Shown here: piece after piece, positions 42,854 to 52,373 of the stretch | How the letters are laid out: the number at the start of each line of letters is the position of its first letter | Position numbering within the stretch: position 1 is the stretch's first letter | DNA from: Holophagales bacterium | GTDB lineage: Bacteria; Acidobacteriota; Thermoanaerobaculia; UBA5066 | Length of the DNA: 64,000 nucleotides | Direction of reading: 5' to 3' | NCBI GenBank assembly: GCA_016719485.1 | Contig: JADJZB010000004.1 | Span: 62,001 to 126,000 of the forward strand | Position numbers and translations under genes: made by a program | Notes under the pieces: model-generated | What the model was told of the DNA's origin: nothing | What the model saw: only the letters and a program-made list of their open reading frames with translations | The model's database searches: none

Positions 42854-43846
42854 ATGAAGAAACGTCTGATCGTGATTCCGATCGTCGTCGCGGTGGCCGC
42901 GGCCGCTCTCTACTTCGGGCTGAGGTCACGTCCCGCCGCGCCCTCGAACGTCTTGAAGATCTCGGGGAACATCGAGGTCACGAGCGTCGAGCTGAGCTTC
43001 AACATCGCCGGAGAGACGACGACACGGCTCGTCTCGGAAGGGATGCCCATCGAAGCAGGCCAGGTCGTGGCGACCCTCGACACCGCAGAGCTCGAGTACG
43101 AGCTGGAGCTCCGACGGGCCGAGCTGGGCGCGGCCCAGGCTCGCCTCGCGGAGCTGACGGCTGGCTACCGCGTCGAGGATATCGGCCAGGCCCGGGCGGC
43201 CCTCGAGCGCGCCCGGGCCGAGGCGACCAGGGCTGAGGCCGAGCTGAGGCGTCAGAAAGAGCTCCGGGACCAGGATGTCATCTCGAGCCGTGAATACGAG
43301 GTGGCCGAGGCGGCCTATCGCTCGACACAGGCGCAGGTCCAGGAGGTCTCCCAGAAGCTCGCACTCCTGACGAACGGCCCACGCAAGGAGCAGATCGCAG
43401 AGGCTCGCGAGCGGGTCCGCCAGGTCGAGGCCGCGAACGACGTGGCCCGGAACCGGCTCGGATACGCCACGATCGCGTCTCCCCTGACAGGGGTGGTTCT
43501 GACGGATCACATAGAGCCGGGAGAGCGCGTGGCGCCCGGGACCCCCGTTGTGACCGTGGCCGATCTGAGCAACGTCTGGCTGCGCGGATTCATCGACGAG
43601 GCCGACCTCGGACGCGTCAAGCTCGGCCAGCACGTCCGCATCGAGACGGACGGGAGCGCCGGCACCGTCTATGCCGGGCGTGTCTCGTTCATCGCCCAGG
43701 AGGCGGAGTTCACACCGAAGAGCGTCCAGACGGCCAGGGAACGCGTGAAGCTCGTCTACCGGCTCAAGGTCGACATCGAGAACCCACGCCACGAGCTGAA
43801 ACCCGGTATGCCGGCCGACGCCTGGGTGGAGCTGTCCGGGGCGTAG
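42854..43846 (+). CDS. HlyD-type adaptor, YbhG-like
   Basis: 330-residue membrane-fusion protein. The N-terminal anchor (about 4-22) is followed by a lipoyl half, a long coiled-coil hairpin (about 75-195, YRVEDIGQARAALERARAEA), the second lipoyl half (ATIASPLTGVVLTDHIEPGE) and a beta-barrel. GAGGAGG lies 8 bases before the ATG. It bridges the ABC permeases and the TolC-like channel encoded downstream. Confidence 0.9.
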   Translation: MKKRLIVIPIVVAVAAAALYFGLRSRPAAPSNVLKISGNIEVTSVELSFNIAGETTTRLVSEGMPIEAGQVVATLDTAELEYELELRRAELGAAQARLAELTAGYRVEDIGQARAALERARAEATRAEAELRRQKELRDQDVISSREYEVAEAAYRSTQAQVQEVSQKLALLTNGPRKEQIAEARERVRQVEAANDVARNRLGYATIASPLTGVVLTDHIEPGERVAPGTPVVTVADLSNVWLRGFIDEADLGRVKLGQHVRIETDGSAGTVYAGRVSFIAQEAEFTPKSVQTARERVKLVYRLKVDIENPRHELKPGMPADAWVELSGA

Positions 43847-43849
43847 CCG

Positions 43850-44794
43850 ATGGACGCCATCGAGGTCGACGGGCTCACGAAGAGCTTCGGCACGATCGAA
43901 GCCGTCAAGGGCCTGAGCCTGCGGATCGGGGCCGGGGAGATCTACGGTCTCGTGGGGCCCGATGGCGCCGGCAAGACGACCACGATTCGCCTCCTGACCG
44001 GCAGCATGGACCCCACGAGCGGAGACGCCTTCGTCGGTGGGCACCACACGGTGAGGGAGGCCGAGAGGATCAAGGAGGAGATCGGCTACATGGCCCAGCG
44101 GTTCGGGCTCTACCCGGATCTGACCGTGGCCGAGAACATCCACTTCTACGCCGACATCTACGGCGTCCCCCGGCGGGGCCGGGAGGAGCGGATCGAAGAG
44201 CTCCTCTCTTTCTCGAACATGAAGCCGTTCAAGAAACGTCTCGCCGGGAACCTCTCGGGAGGCATGAAGCAGAAGCTCGGCCTCGTCTGCGCGCTGATCC
44301 ACACGCCGAAGGTCCTCTTCCTCGACGAGCCGACCAACGGCGTCGACCCCGTCTCGCGCCGGGACTTCTGGAGAATCCTCAATGAGCTTCAGAAGGACGG
44401 CGTCACGATCCTCGTTTCCACGGCATACCTCGACGAGGCCGAGCGCTGCACGCGCGTGGGCCTTCTCCACCAGGGCCATCTCATTGCCGAGGGAACTCCG
44501 GACGAGCTGAAGGGGCTTCTTCAGGGCGTCATTCTCGAGGTGACCGCCGAGCAGCCGAGAGCGGCGGCGGCCTCGCTGCGAAAGGCTGGAGTGTCGCCGT
44601 CGGTGGGCCTCTTCGGCGACCGCATACACGTGGTGGCGCAAGACCCTCGCCAGGCGACAGCCGCCATCGAGGCGGCGCTCGCGGGCGACAATCTCGTGCT
44701 CCGCGGGATCCGCCAGAAGCCGCCCTCCCTCGAAGACGTCTTCATCTCCGTTCTCGGTCAGAGAGCAGCGGGAGCCGCCGATGCCACCGCGTGA
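43850..44794 (+). CDS. ABC transporter ATPase, YbhF N-half-like
   Basis: 314-residue ATPase. Walker A is GPDGAGKTTT (Asp as in the first half of YbhF), the signature is LSGGMKQKLGL and Walker B is VLFLDEPTNGVDPVSRRDF. The switch position is STAYLDEA, Tyr replacing the usual His, as in the YbhF-like class. YbhF is a double ATPase; here the halves are separate genes overlapping by 14 bases. It works with the two permeases downstream. Confidence 0.9.
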   Translation: MDAIEVDGLTKSFGTIEAVKGLSLRIGAGEIYGLVGPDGAGKTTTIRLLTGSMDPTSGDAFVGGHHTVREAERIKEEIGYMAQRFGLYPDLTVAENIHFYADIYGVPRRGREERIEELLSFSNMKPFKKRLAGNLSGGMKQKLGLVCALIHTPKVLFLDEPTNGVDPVSRRDFWRILNELQKDGVTILVSTAYLDEAERCTRVGLLHQGHLIAEGTPDELKGLLQGVILEVTAEQPRAAAASLRKAGVSPSVGLFGDRIHVVAQDPRQATAAIEAALAGDNLVLRGIRQKPPSLEDVFISVLGQRAAGAADATA

Positions 44795-45572
44795 CGACCT
44801 CCCGGCCGTGACCTTGAGGAACCTGACGAAGCGTTTCGGCGACTTCGTGGCCGTGAGCGGCATCAGCCTGGACGTCGCTCGGGGGGAGATCTTCGGCTTC
44901 CTGGGCCCCAACGGCGCCGGGAAGTCGACCACGATCCGGATGCTCTGCGGCCTCCTCAGTCCCTCGGAAGGGACCGGAACCGTAGCGGGCTTCGACGTCC
45001 TGACCCAGACCGAGGGGATCAAGGCCAACATCGGCTACATGAGCCAGAAGTTCTCGCTCTACGAGGACCTCACCGTGGAGGAGAACATCGACTTCTACGC
45101 CGGTATCTACGGGATCCCTCGCGTGAAGCGGGCCGAGCGCAAGGCCTGGGTAATCCAGATGGCCGGCCTCGAGGAGCAACGAGGGATGCGGTGCGGCACC
45201 CTGTCGGGCGGCGTCAAGCAACGCCTGGCGCTCGGATGCGCGGTCCTCCACGAACCCCCGGTCCTTTTCCTCGACGAGCCCACCTCGGGCGTGGACCCGA
45301 TCAGCCGGCGTGCCTTCTGGGACCTGATCTACGACATGTCGTCCCGCGGGGTGACGGTCTTCGTGACGACCCACTACATGGAGGAAGCGGAGTACTGCGA
45401 TCGGCTGGGTCTCGTGTACGCCGGCCGGCTGATCGCGCTGGGCACGCCGTCGGAGCTGAAGGGGAAGGTCTCGGCGGCGGCGCCGGCCGAGCGAGTCACA
45501 CTCGAAGACGTCTTCGTGACGCTCATCGAGGAGGAGAGCGCAAAGTCCGCCACGCAGGAGGTGGCGCGATGA
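44781..45572 (+). CDS. ABC transporter ATPase, YbhF C-half-like
   Basis: 263-residue ATPase. Walker A is GPNGAGKSTT, the signature is LSGGVKQRLAL, Walker B is VLFLDEPTSGVDPISRRAF and the switch segment TTHYMEEAEYCDR keeps its His. With its upstream partner it forms a heterodimeric motor. Its stop overlaps the first permease start (ATGA). Confidence 0.92.
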   Translation: MPPRDDLPAVTLRNLTKRFGDFVAVSGISLDVARGEIFGFLGPNGAGKSTTIRMLCGLLSPSEGTGTVAGFDVLTQTEGIKANIGYMSQKFSLYEDLTVEENIDFYAGIYGIPRVKRAERKAWVIQMAGLEEQRGMRCGTLSGGVKQRLALGCAVLHEPPVLFLDEPTSGVDPISRRAFWDLIYDMSSRGVTVFVTTHYMEEAEYCDRLGLVYAGRLIALGTPSELKGKVSAAAPAERVTLEDVFVTLIEEESAKSATQEVAR

Positions 45573-46700
45573 ATCCGAGGCGCCTCCTCGCCGTTTCCCG
45601 CAAGGAGCTGATCCACATCCTTCGGGACCCCCGAAGCCTCGGGATGGGAATCGCGATCCCGCTCCTTCTCCTCGTCCTCTTCGGGTACGCGCTGTCGCTC
45701 GACGTCGACGAAGTACCCCTCCTCGTCTGGGACCAGAGCCACACGCCGCAGAGCCGCGAGATCGTCAGCCGCTTTACGGGCTCGCGCTACTTTTCCGTGA
45801 AGGGGCAGCCCAGCAGCTACCACGACATCGAAAGAGCGCTCGACACAGGCGACGCCCTGATGGGTCTCGTGATTCCCAGCGGACTCGGCAGACCCGAAGC
45901 GGGTCGTCCCACGTCCCTACAGCTCCTCGTGGACGGTAGCGACGCCAGCACCGCGGCCATCGCCATCGGTTACGCCGAGGGGGTGGTCCGAGGGTACGGG
46001 CTCGACACGTCCATCGAAGCCCTCCGGCGGGCCGGCACCCGGGCCGCCGTGCGGCCGCTCGACGTCAGGTCGCGTGTGCTCTTCAACGAGGACCTCGAGT
46101 CGCGCAACTACATCATCCCGGGTCTGATCGCCGTCATCATGATGGTCATCGCCGCCCTCCTCACCTCGCTCACGGTGGCCAAGGAGTGGGAGAGCGGGAC
46201 GATGGAGCAGCTCGTCTCCACGCCGCTCAAGGGGCCGGAGCTGATTCTCGGCAAGCTCCTCCCGTACGTGGGGATCGGGATGCTCGACGTGCTCCTGTCG
46301 GTCCTGATGGGGCAGTTCGTCTTTCACGTCCCGCTCCGGGGGAGCGTGCCCCTCCTCTTCGGGATGGCGGCGATCTTCCTGGTGGGCGCTCTCTCGCTGG
46401 GCATGCTGATCAGCATCGTCACGAAGAGCCAGCTTCTCGCGAGCCAGCTGGCGATGGTCGCGACGTTCCTCCCGGCGTTCCTGCTGTCGGGCTTCATGTA
46501 CGACATCGACAACATGCCTCGCGCCGTCCAGCTGATCACGCTGGCCGTGCCGGCGCGCTACTTCGTCGCGCTCCTGAAGGGAATCTACCTGAAGGGCGTC
46601 GGCCCTGGACGTCCTCGCCTTCGAGGCGGGTCTGCTCGCGATCTTCGCGGCGGCCATGCTGGTCCTGGCCATCTTCAAGTTCAAGAAGAAGCTGGTGTGA
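45569..46700 (+). CDS. ABC-2 type permease, YbhS-like (one frame shift)
   Basis: About 377-residue permease. An N-terminal helix is followed by a large extracytoplasmic domain and five C-terminal helices (IIPGLIAVIMMVIAALLTSL; PAFLLSGFMYDIDNMP; conserved EWESGTMEQLVSTPL). Near 46605 the frame moves by one base, after which it ends properly as LDVLAFEAGLLAIFAAAM to FKFKKKLV and stops at 46698-46700. Confidence 0.87.
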
Positions 46701-46705
46701 CGCCG

Positions 46706-47827
46706 ATGCTCGAACGAATCAAGAGAATGCTGATCAAGGAGTTCATCCAGATCCTACGGGATCCACGGATGAAGGGAGTCCTCGTCCTGATGCCGATCGT
46801 CCAGGCGATGGTCTTCGGCTACGCGGTGTCGACCGACGTCAGCAACGTCCGGACGGCGCTCTTCGATCTCGACAGCACCGTCGAGAGCCGCGAGCTCGTG
46901 GCCCGGTTCGTCGACTCGGGTTGGTTCCGGATCGTCGAACGCGTGGACACGGATGCGCGGGCGCAAGACCTGCTCGACAGGGGCAGGTGCGTGCCGTCAT
47001 CCGGATGAATGCCGGGTTCGGCGAGGCGGTGAAAGGGCGAGGGGCGCAGCTCCAGGTTCTCGTCGACGGGACGAACTCGAACACCGCAGGACTCGTCCTG
47101 AACTACGCTGGCGCCGTTACGGGACGATACAACGAGGACGTGGTGGCCCAGCGCCTCGCCAGGTCGCCCGGCGCGAAGCCCGTGGCCCTGGCCGTCGTGC
47201 TCGAGTCCCGCGCCCTGGTTCAACGAGAACCTGGAGAGCCGCCACTTCTACGTTCCCGGGGTCATCGCGCTGATCGTGCTGCTCGTCACGCTGATGCTCT
47301 CGAGCATGGCCGTCGTGCGTGAAGGAAATCGGCACCATCGAGCAGATCATGGTGACGCCGATTCGCCAGGTGGAGTTCATTCTCGGCAAGACGATCCCGT
47401 TCGCTCTCATCGCGTACCTCGACGTGCTCCTCATCACCGGCATCGCCGTCTTCTGGTTCGACGTCCCGATTCGCGGCAGCCTGCCGCTCCTCTTCGTGGC
47501 CACGACGCTCTTTCTGATGAGCACGATCGGGATCGGCCTGCTGATCTCCACCGTGAGCCGGACGGCAGCAGGCGATGATGAGCGCCTTCTTCTTCTACTT
47601 CCCGGCCGTTCTGCTGTCCGGTTTCATGTTCCCCATCGCCAACATGCCGACGGTCGTTCAATGGCTGACTTTCGCGAATCCTCCGGTATTTCCTCGTGAT
47701 CATTCGCGGCATCTTCCTCAAGGGTGTGGGCCTTCCGGTGCTCTGGGAGCAGATGGCCGCCCCTGGCCGTCCTCGGCGTCGCGATGCTGGGCCTGGCCTC
47801 CTGAAGTTCAAGAAGACGCTCGCGTGA
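46706..47827 (+). pseudogene. ABC-2 type permease, YbhR-like, multiply frame-shifted
   Basis: The order of conserved segments is complete: LIKEFIQILRDPRMKGVLVL, VRAVIRMNAGFGEAV, ENLESRHFYVPGVIALIVLL, EIGTIEQIMVTPIRQVEFIL, SAFFFYFPAVLLSGFMFPI and FKKTLA. They are spread over different frames, with shifts near 46985, 47215, 47320, 47565, 47685 and 47760. Six shifts in 1.1 kb is far denser than elsewhere. The gene is either a decaying pseudogene beside the insertion element or the worst-sequenced stretch of the window. Confidence 0.75.
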
Positions 47828-47838
47828 GGGCAAACACG

Positions 47839-47854
47839 ATGCACACTCGATTAA
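47839..47854 (+). pseudogene. Severed 5' end of the TolC-like gene
   Basis: ATG CAC ACT CGA followed by TTAA lies directly before the insertion element. Joining this to the sequence after the right-hand TTAA (one copy kept) gives an open, in-frame start, MHTRLTPPLLALLLRSAGAF, with the shape of a signal peptide for the outer-membrane protein encoded from 49171. Confidence 0.75.
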
Positions 47855-49162
47855 CAGGCTGCTGAAGAGATGCCACTTTTCGGGGGAATCGCCGTCGAAG
47901 AGGATCAAGAGGACGCCGCGACGGCGACGATTCGCTCGTGTTCAGGTCCCGATCGCCCGCCTTCGCCGCCCGATCCGCTCGGGAGGCGCCTCGGGTGGGA
48001 CCGTTCCTCAGGGGGTGGCGGGCTCCAGACGCGCCATGCGTATGAGGTTGTAGGCGGTCATCGTGGAGAGGAAGTCGGCCGTAACCCGGCGAATCCCTCG
48101 GAATCGGGTCTTCGCCTTCCCGGCCGTGGCCTTCATCCAGCCGAAGATCTCCTCGACCCTCTTTCGTCGGACCTGACTGACTGTGTATCCCGAATGCCGC
48201 GTTGTCCGGCCATCGATCGCGCTCCGGCGGCCGCTGGTGTTCTGCGTGACGTGCGGCGTGACGTTGCGTTGCCGAAGCTCTTCGACGAAGTCGTGGGTGT
48301 CGTACCCCTTGTCGGCTCCGAGAGTGATCCGCCGTTTGCCGCGGACGGCCTCGACCAGCTCCAGGGCCGCGACCCGCTCTCCATATCCATCGGCCTCCGT
48401 AACGGTCGCTCCCACGCAGAGGCCATGTCGGTTCTCCATGAGCGCGTGCCCGAGGAAGGCCATCTGAGCGACCTGGCCGTTTCCGCGCCGATACAGCTTG
48501 GCGTCGGGGTCGGTCGTCGAAGCGTGGGTATCGTTCTTCCGTTCCTCTCCCTTGAAGTCGACTTCGGCGTTTCGCCCGCCGGAGGCCGGGGGCTTTCCTC
48601 CGCCCTGCCGCGACCGGAAGCTCTTCAGGGAGGCGTTGGCCTCGATCATCGTGCCGTCGACCGTGAAGTGATCGTCCGAAAGGAGCCGGCGACGCCGGGC
48701 TTCCTCCACGACCTCCGAGAAGAAGTCGAGATAGACGTCAGCCGTCAGAAGCCTCTCGCGGTTCTTCGAGAACGTCGTCGCGTCGAAAGCCGTGCCGACG
48801 CCGGGCAGATCCAGGAACCAGCGGAACAGGAAGTCGTACTGGAGCCTTTCGCAGAAGAGACGCTCGCTGCGGACGCTGTAGAGGGCGATCAGGATCTGCG
48901 CCTTGAGAAGCACCTCAGGTGGAACGGACTTGCGACCCCGTTCCGAGTACAGCTCGCTGAGCCTCGGCCCAAGCCGTCGGAGGGCCTCGTCGGCGACCGC
49001 TTTCACGTTTCGGATCGGGTGATCCCGGGGCACCAACTCCTCCGGGGTCACCGTAACGATCAGGTCGGGCTGCTTCTCGATGTCTCCGCGCACGTCCGCA
49101 AGGTGCGGCGCAGTAGCCGTTCTGTCAACGGTTCGGAGCTGATCTTTTCAGCACCCTGTTAA
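47851..49162. mobile_element. IS5-family insertion sequence with TTAA duplication
   Basis: The element spans about 1.3 kb. The ends read TTAA-CAGGCTGCTGAAGAGAT on the left and, as complement, TTAA-CAGGGTGCTGAAAAGAT on the right, so the terminal inverted repeats of about 17 bases have two mismatches. The outermost TTAA on both sides is best read as a 4-base target duplication. One transposase gene lies between them on the minus strand. Confidence 0.85.
48008..49093 (-). CDS. IS5-family DDE transposase
   Basis: 361-residue transposase. The N-terminal DUF772-type domain (VPRDHPIRNVKAVADEAL, LYSVRSERLFCERLQYDFLF) includes the DATTFSKNRERLL motif. The DDE domain has FTVDGTMIEANAS (first Asp), TLGADKGYDTHDFV (second Asp) and the C-terminal KRVEEIFGWMKA (Glu). 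Length and motifs are complete, so the element may still be active. Confidence 0.93.
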   Translation of the reverse strand: MRGDIEKQPDLIVTVTPEELVPRDHPIRNVKAVADEALRRLGPRLSELYSERGRKSVPPEVLLKAQILIALYSVRSERLFCERLQYDFLFRWFLDLPGVGTAFDATTFSKNRERLLTADVYLDFFSEVVEEARRRRLLSDDHFTVDGTMIEANASLKSFRSRQGGGKPPASGGRNAEVDFKGEERKNDTHASTTDPDAKLYRRGNGQVAQMAFLGHALMENRHGLCVGATVTEADGYGERVAALELVEAVRGKRRITLGADKGYDTHDFVEELRQRNVTPHVTQNTSGRRSAIDGRTTRHSGYTVSQVRRKRVEEIFGWMKATAGKAKTRFRGIRRVTADFLSTMTAYNLIRMARLEPATP

Positions 49163-49170
49163 CTCCCCCG

Positions 49171-50477
49171 TTGCTCGCTCTCCTCCTCCGCTCGGCCGGC
49201 GCGTTCGTCCTGTTTTCGGCGACCGCGTTCCCGATGACGGCTCAGCCGGCGGCGAGCCTCCCGCTCGATCTCGAAGCTTGCGAGAAGATCGCCATCGAGA
49301 AGAGCCCGCTTCTTCGGGCGGCCGAGGAAGGCACAGCCGTCGCGACGGCGGCGGTGGGCATCTCTCGGGCACCGTTCTACCCGGAGGTCGGCTTCGACGC
49401 CCGCTACCGCCGGTTCGAGACCCACGCCTTCCTGCCTGAGGGCCTGAGCGCGCCGGCGACGACCGTGGGCCCGACCAACGATTGGATGACCGGCCTGAAG
49501 GCGAGCTACGTCCTTTTCGACAGCGGCCTGAGACGAGCCGAGCTCGACGCGGCGACGCTGGGCAGGGCCGCCACGGTGGAGGATGCCCGGCGCGCCCTCC
49601 AGGATGTCGTCCTGGGAGTGCGACAGGCCTACTACTACCTCCTTGCGAACCAGGCGGCCGGGGTCGCAGCCGCCACCCGCGTCACGCGGAGACGAGATCA
49701 CTTGAGGACCGCTTCGGCACGCAAGGCCGCAGGTGCTGTGCCCCAGGCGGACGTCCTGAGAGCGCAGGTCGAGGTGGCCGATGCCGAGCTCGCCCTCGTG
49801 AGGGCCGAGAGCAACGTACGGATTGCGAAGGGCAACCTGAACGTGGCCATGGGGCTCGCCGTCGATCGCCCCGTGGAGATCGCGGAGGACACTGCGTTGC
49901 GGGGGGACGGAACTGCCCGATGACGGCAGCGTTGGTGCGTGCCCGGGAGCAGCGCCCCGAGGTGCAAGCGCTTCAGCTGACGGTCGCAGCCGCGAAGAAG
50001 GGGATCACCGCTGCAAAGGCCGGCTTCGGGCCTCGGGTGAGAGCGGACGGGGCCTTTGGCTGGCGCGACGACAGCTTCGTGCCGGCCGACAAGGACTGGT
50101 CGGCCGGGCTGGCCGTCCAGATTCCGGTCTTCACCGGCTTCGCGTCGAAACACAAGAGGCGGAAGGCCGCGAGCGAGGCGGCTCTGAAGGAAGCCGAGCT
50201 CGCGCAGCTCCAGGCCCGGATCGACCAGGAGGTCTGGACGGCCCACGCGAGGCTTCTCGAGGCCCGGCAGGCGGTGGTCCAGACCGACGTGCTCGAGGAC
50301 GAGGCGACCGAGACGCTCCGATTCGTCAGGGCCCGGTACGAAGCGGGAGCCAGCAGCATCACGGACCTGCTCGACGCCGAGGCGGCATTGACCCAGGCGG
50401 AGTCCGGTCACGTCCAGGCGGTTCTCGGCGTGCAGCTGGCAGGTGTCCGCCTGAAATGGGCGGAAGGGGCGTTCTGA
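49171..50477 (+). CDS. TolC-like outer-membrane efflux protein, 5' end removed by IS
   Basis: Outer-membrane channel of the ABC efflux system, about 435 residues. Two OEP repeats are visible, with helical heptads (YYLLANQAAGVAAATRV; QARIDQEVWTAHARLLEARQ) and the conserved FVRARYEAGASSITDLLDAE. The natural start lies on the far side of the IS element; a TTG at 49171 is the first usable codon left, inside the signal peptide. One base shift near 49915 joins NLNVAMGLAVDRPVE to MTAALVRAREQRPEVQAL. Confidence 0.8.
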
Positions 50478-50528
50478 TTCAACGGCTGCATTGACAGACA
50501 GAGGTACGAGCCCAATCTTGCCGGAGAC

Positions 50529-50547
50529 GCCACCCCGAGAGGGTGGC
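50529..50547 (+). other. Hairpin in the leader of the DUF6448 gene
   Basis: GCCACCC-CGAGA-GGGTGGC, a perfect 7-base stem with a 5-base loop and no T tract. It lies 31 bases before the start codon and after the TolC-like stop; a processing or attenuation role is possible. Confidence 0.3.
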
Positions 50548-50577
50548 TCGAACAGAGAAGCAAAGGAGATAGCTGAG

Positions 50578-51187
50578 ATGAGAATCCTGAAAACGTCCTT
50601 CGTCGTCACCGCCGTCCTGGGAGCGATCCTGGCGGCCCGTCCGGTTCTGGCCCACTGCGACACGGCCGACGGACCCGTCGTCGCCGCCGCGAAGGTCGCG
50701 CTCGAGAAAGGGGATATCACCCCCGTCCTCAAGTGGGTCAAGCCCGCGGCGGAATCCGAGATCAGGGCGGCTTTCACACGGGCGCTCGCGGTCCGCCAAA
50801 AGGGCCCCGACGCCCAGGCGCTCGCGGACCAGTTCTTCTTCGAGAACCTCGTGAGGATCCACCGGGCGGAGAAGGCGCGCCCTACACCGGCATCCTGCCC
50901 GCCGGGACGCCCGTCGAGCTGGCCATCGCCCTGGCCGACCAGGCGCTCGACAGCGGCAACGCCGACAAGCTGGTGAAGGCCATCACGCACCACGTCGAGG
51001 AGGGGATCCGCGAGCGGTTCGCGCGGGCGGCCGCCACGAAGAAGCAGGCCGATGCGAGCGTGGCCGCCGGCCGCGAGTTCGTGGAGGCGTACGTGGAGCT
51101 CACGCACTACGTCGAGCGCCTGCACCTGAACGCCACCACGTCGGCCTCCGCCCACGCCGGGCGCCCGCGGCCAAGCACGGGCACTGA
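50578..51187 (+). CDS. DUF6448-type periplasmic protein (two frame shifts)
   Basis: About 203 residues. A signal peptide (LKTSFVVTAVLGAILAARPVLA) is followed by the family start AHCDTADGPVVAAAKVALEKGD. After a one-base shift near 50880 it reads PYTGILPAGTPVELAIALAD and ends, after another near 51160, in a His-containing tail (AKHGH). The ribosome site is AAAGGAG. The family is uncharacterised; conserved His and Cys near the mature N-terminus suggest metal binding. Confidence 0.75.
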
Positions 51188-51208
51188 GAGACGGACGAAG
51201 GAGAGACG

Positions 51209-51688
51209 ATGGAGATCACGCCCGACACGCTGGTCGCCGACATCGCGGCTCACCACCCCCGCAGCATCGAGGTCTTCGAGCGTCACGGGATCGACTTCTG
51301 CTGCGGAGGGCACCGCCCGCTCGGCGAGGCCTGCCGCGAGCACGGCGCCGCGGTGGAAGCCGTGGCGGCCGAAATCGCGGCCGCCGCCGCACGCGAGGTA
51401 CCGGAGGATCGCGTCTTCACCGACGCCCCGCTCGGGGCCCTGCTCGATCACATCGTCTCGCGCTACCACCTGGCGCTGCGGGAGGACCTTCCCCGTCTCG
51501 GGCGGATGGCCGACAAGGTGGCCGAGGTCCACGGTGAGCGGCACGCCGAGCTGAACGACCTCGCAGCCGTTTACCGGGAGCTGCGGTCAGAGTTGGAGCC
51601 CCACCTCGCGGTGGAAGAGGACCCTCGGGTCGTCAGCCTGAATGCTCGCGCGGGGGCTCGTCGAGCGTCCGCGGCGGGAACCCCCTGA
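51209..51688 (+). CDS. RIC/ScdA-type iron-sulfur cluster repair protein, truncated
   Basis: Di-iron protein that repairs iron-sulfur clusters after nitric oxide or oxidative damage. Residues 1-60 are the ScdA N-terminal domain with HGIDFCCGG, and the hemerythrin-like part has LLDHIVSRYH, VHGERHAEL and ELEPHLAVEE. After EE the sequence becomes unrelated (DPRVVSLNARAG), so about 60 residues and the last metal ligands of a normal-length protein (about 220) are missing. The methyltransferase gene follows 2 bases later. Confidence 0.85.
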   Translation: MEITPDTLVADIAAHHPRSIEVFERHGIDFCCGGHRPLGEACREHGAAVEAVAAEIAAAAAREVPEDRVFTDAPLGALLDHIVSRYHLALREDLPRLGRMADKVAEVHGERHAELNDLAAVYRELRSELEPHLAVEEDPRVVSLNARAGARRASAAGTP

Positions 51689-51690
51689 CC

Positions 51691-52307
51691 GTGGCCGGCC
51701 GCTGGGAGGACGCCGGGGTCGTCCGGGGCTTCTCGACGGCCGCCGCCAACGAAGTTCTCCTGGATTACGTCCGGGGCGAGCTCGCCCGCCGGCCGGGGCT
51801 GAGCGTCCTCGACGTGGGCTGCGGGGCCGCCCGCAACGCAGCGCCCATGGCGGCCGCGGGAGCCGCGGTGATCGGGCGCATCGGGTGACCCTCGTCCGTG
51901 CGCCCATGGACGCTCTGCCGCTGAACGACGCGAGCATCGACCTCGTGGTCGCGCACGGCGTCTGGAACCTCGCGCGATCCGGGGCGGAGCTCCGCCGCGC
52001 GATCGCAGAGGCAGCCCGCGTCGCCCGGCCGGGTGCGGGTCTGTTCGTCTTCACCTTCTCCCGCGACACGCTCCCCCACGACGCCCGGCCCGTCCCGGGC
52101 GAGTCGTTCGTGTTCACCCAGTTCGCGGGTGAGCCCCAGTGCTTCCTGACCGAGGCGGAGCTGAGGGCGGAGCTCCTTCGCGCCGGATTCGAGAAGGACC
52201 CACCGGGGCCGCTCACCGAGTACAACCGCCCTGTCGCCGGTCGCACGATCACGCAGGGCGGCCCGGTGATCTTCGAAGGGACCTTTCGCGCCGTCCGAAA
52301 GTCCTGA
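51691..52307 (+). pseudogene. SAM-dependent methyltransferase, internally deleted
   Basis: Class I methyltransferase with motif I VLDVGCGAARNAAPMAAAG near residue 40. About 12-15 residues that normally follow (acidic ribose-binding loop) are absent at about 51885, where the frame also changes. The remainder, starting RVTLVRAPMDALPLNDASID, continues to a proper end with ARVARPGAGLFVFTFSR. Loss of the motif II region should abolish SAM binding if real. Confidence 0.65.
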
Positions 52308-52373
52308 AAGCGGAGCCGGACGAGTCGAAGGACCTCTCGGAGAAGCCTCTCTCTCCCTGGTGGCGCTGCGCCG

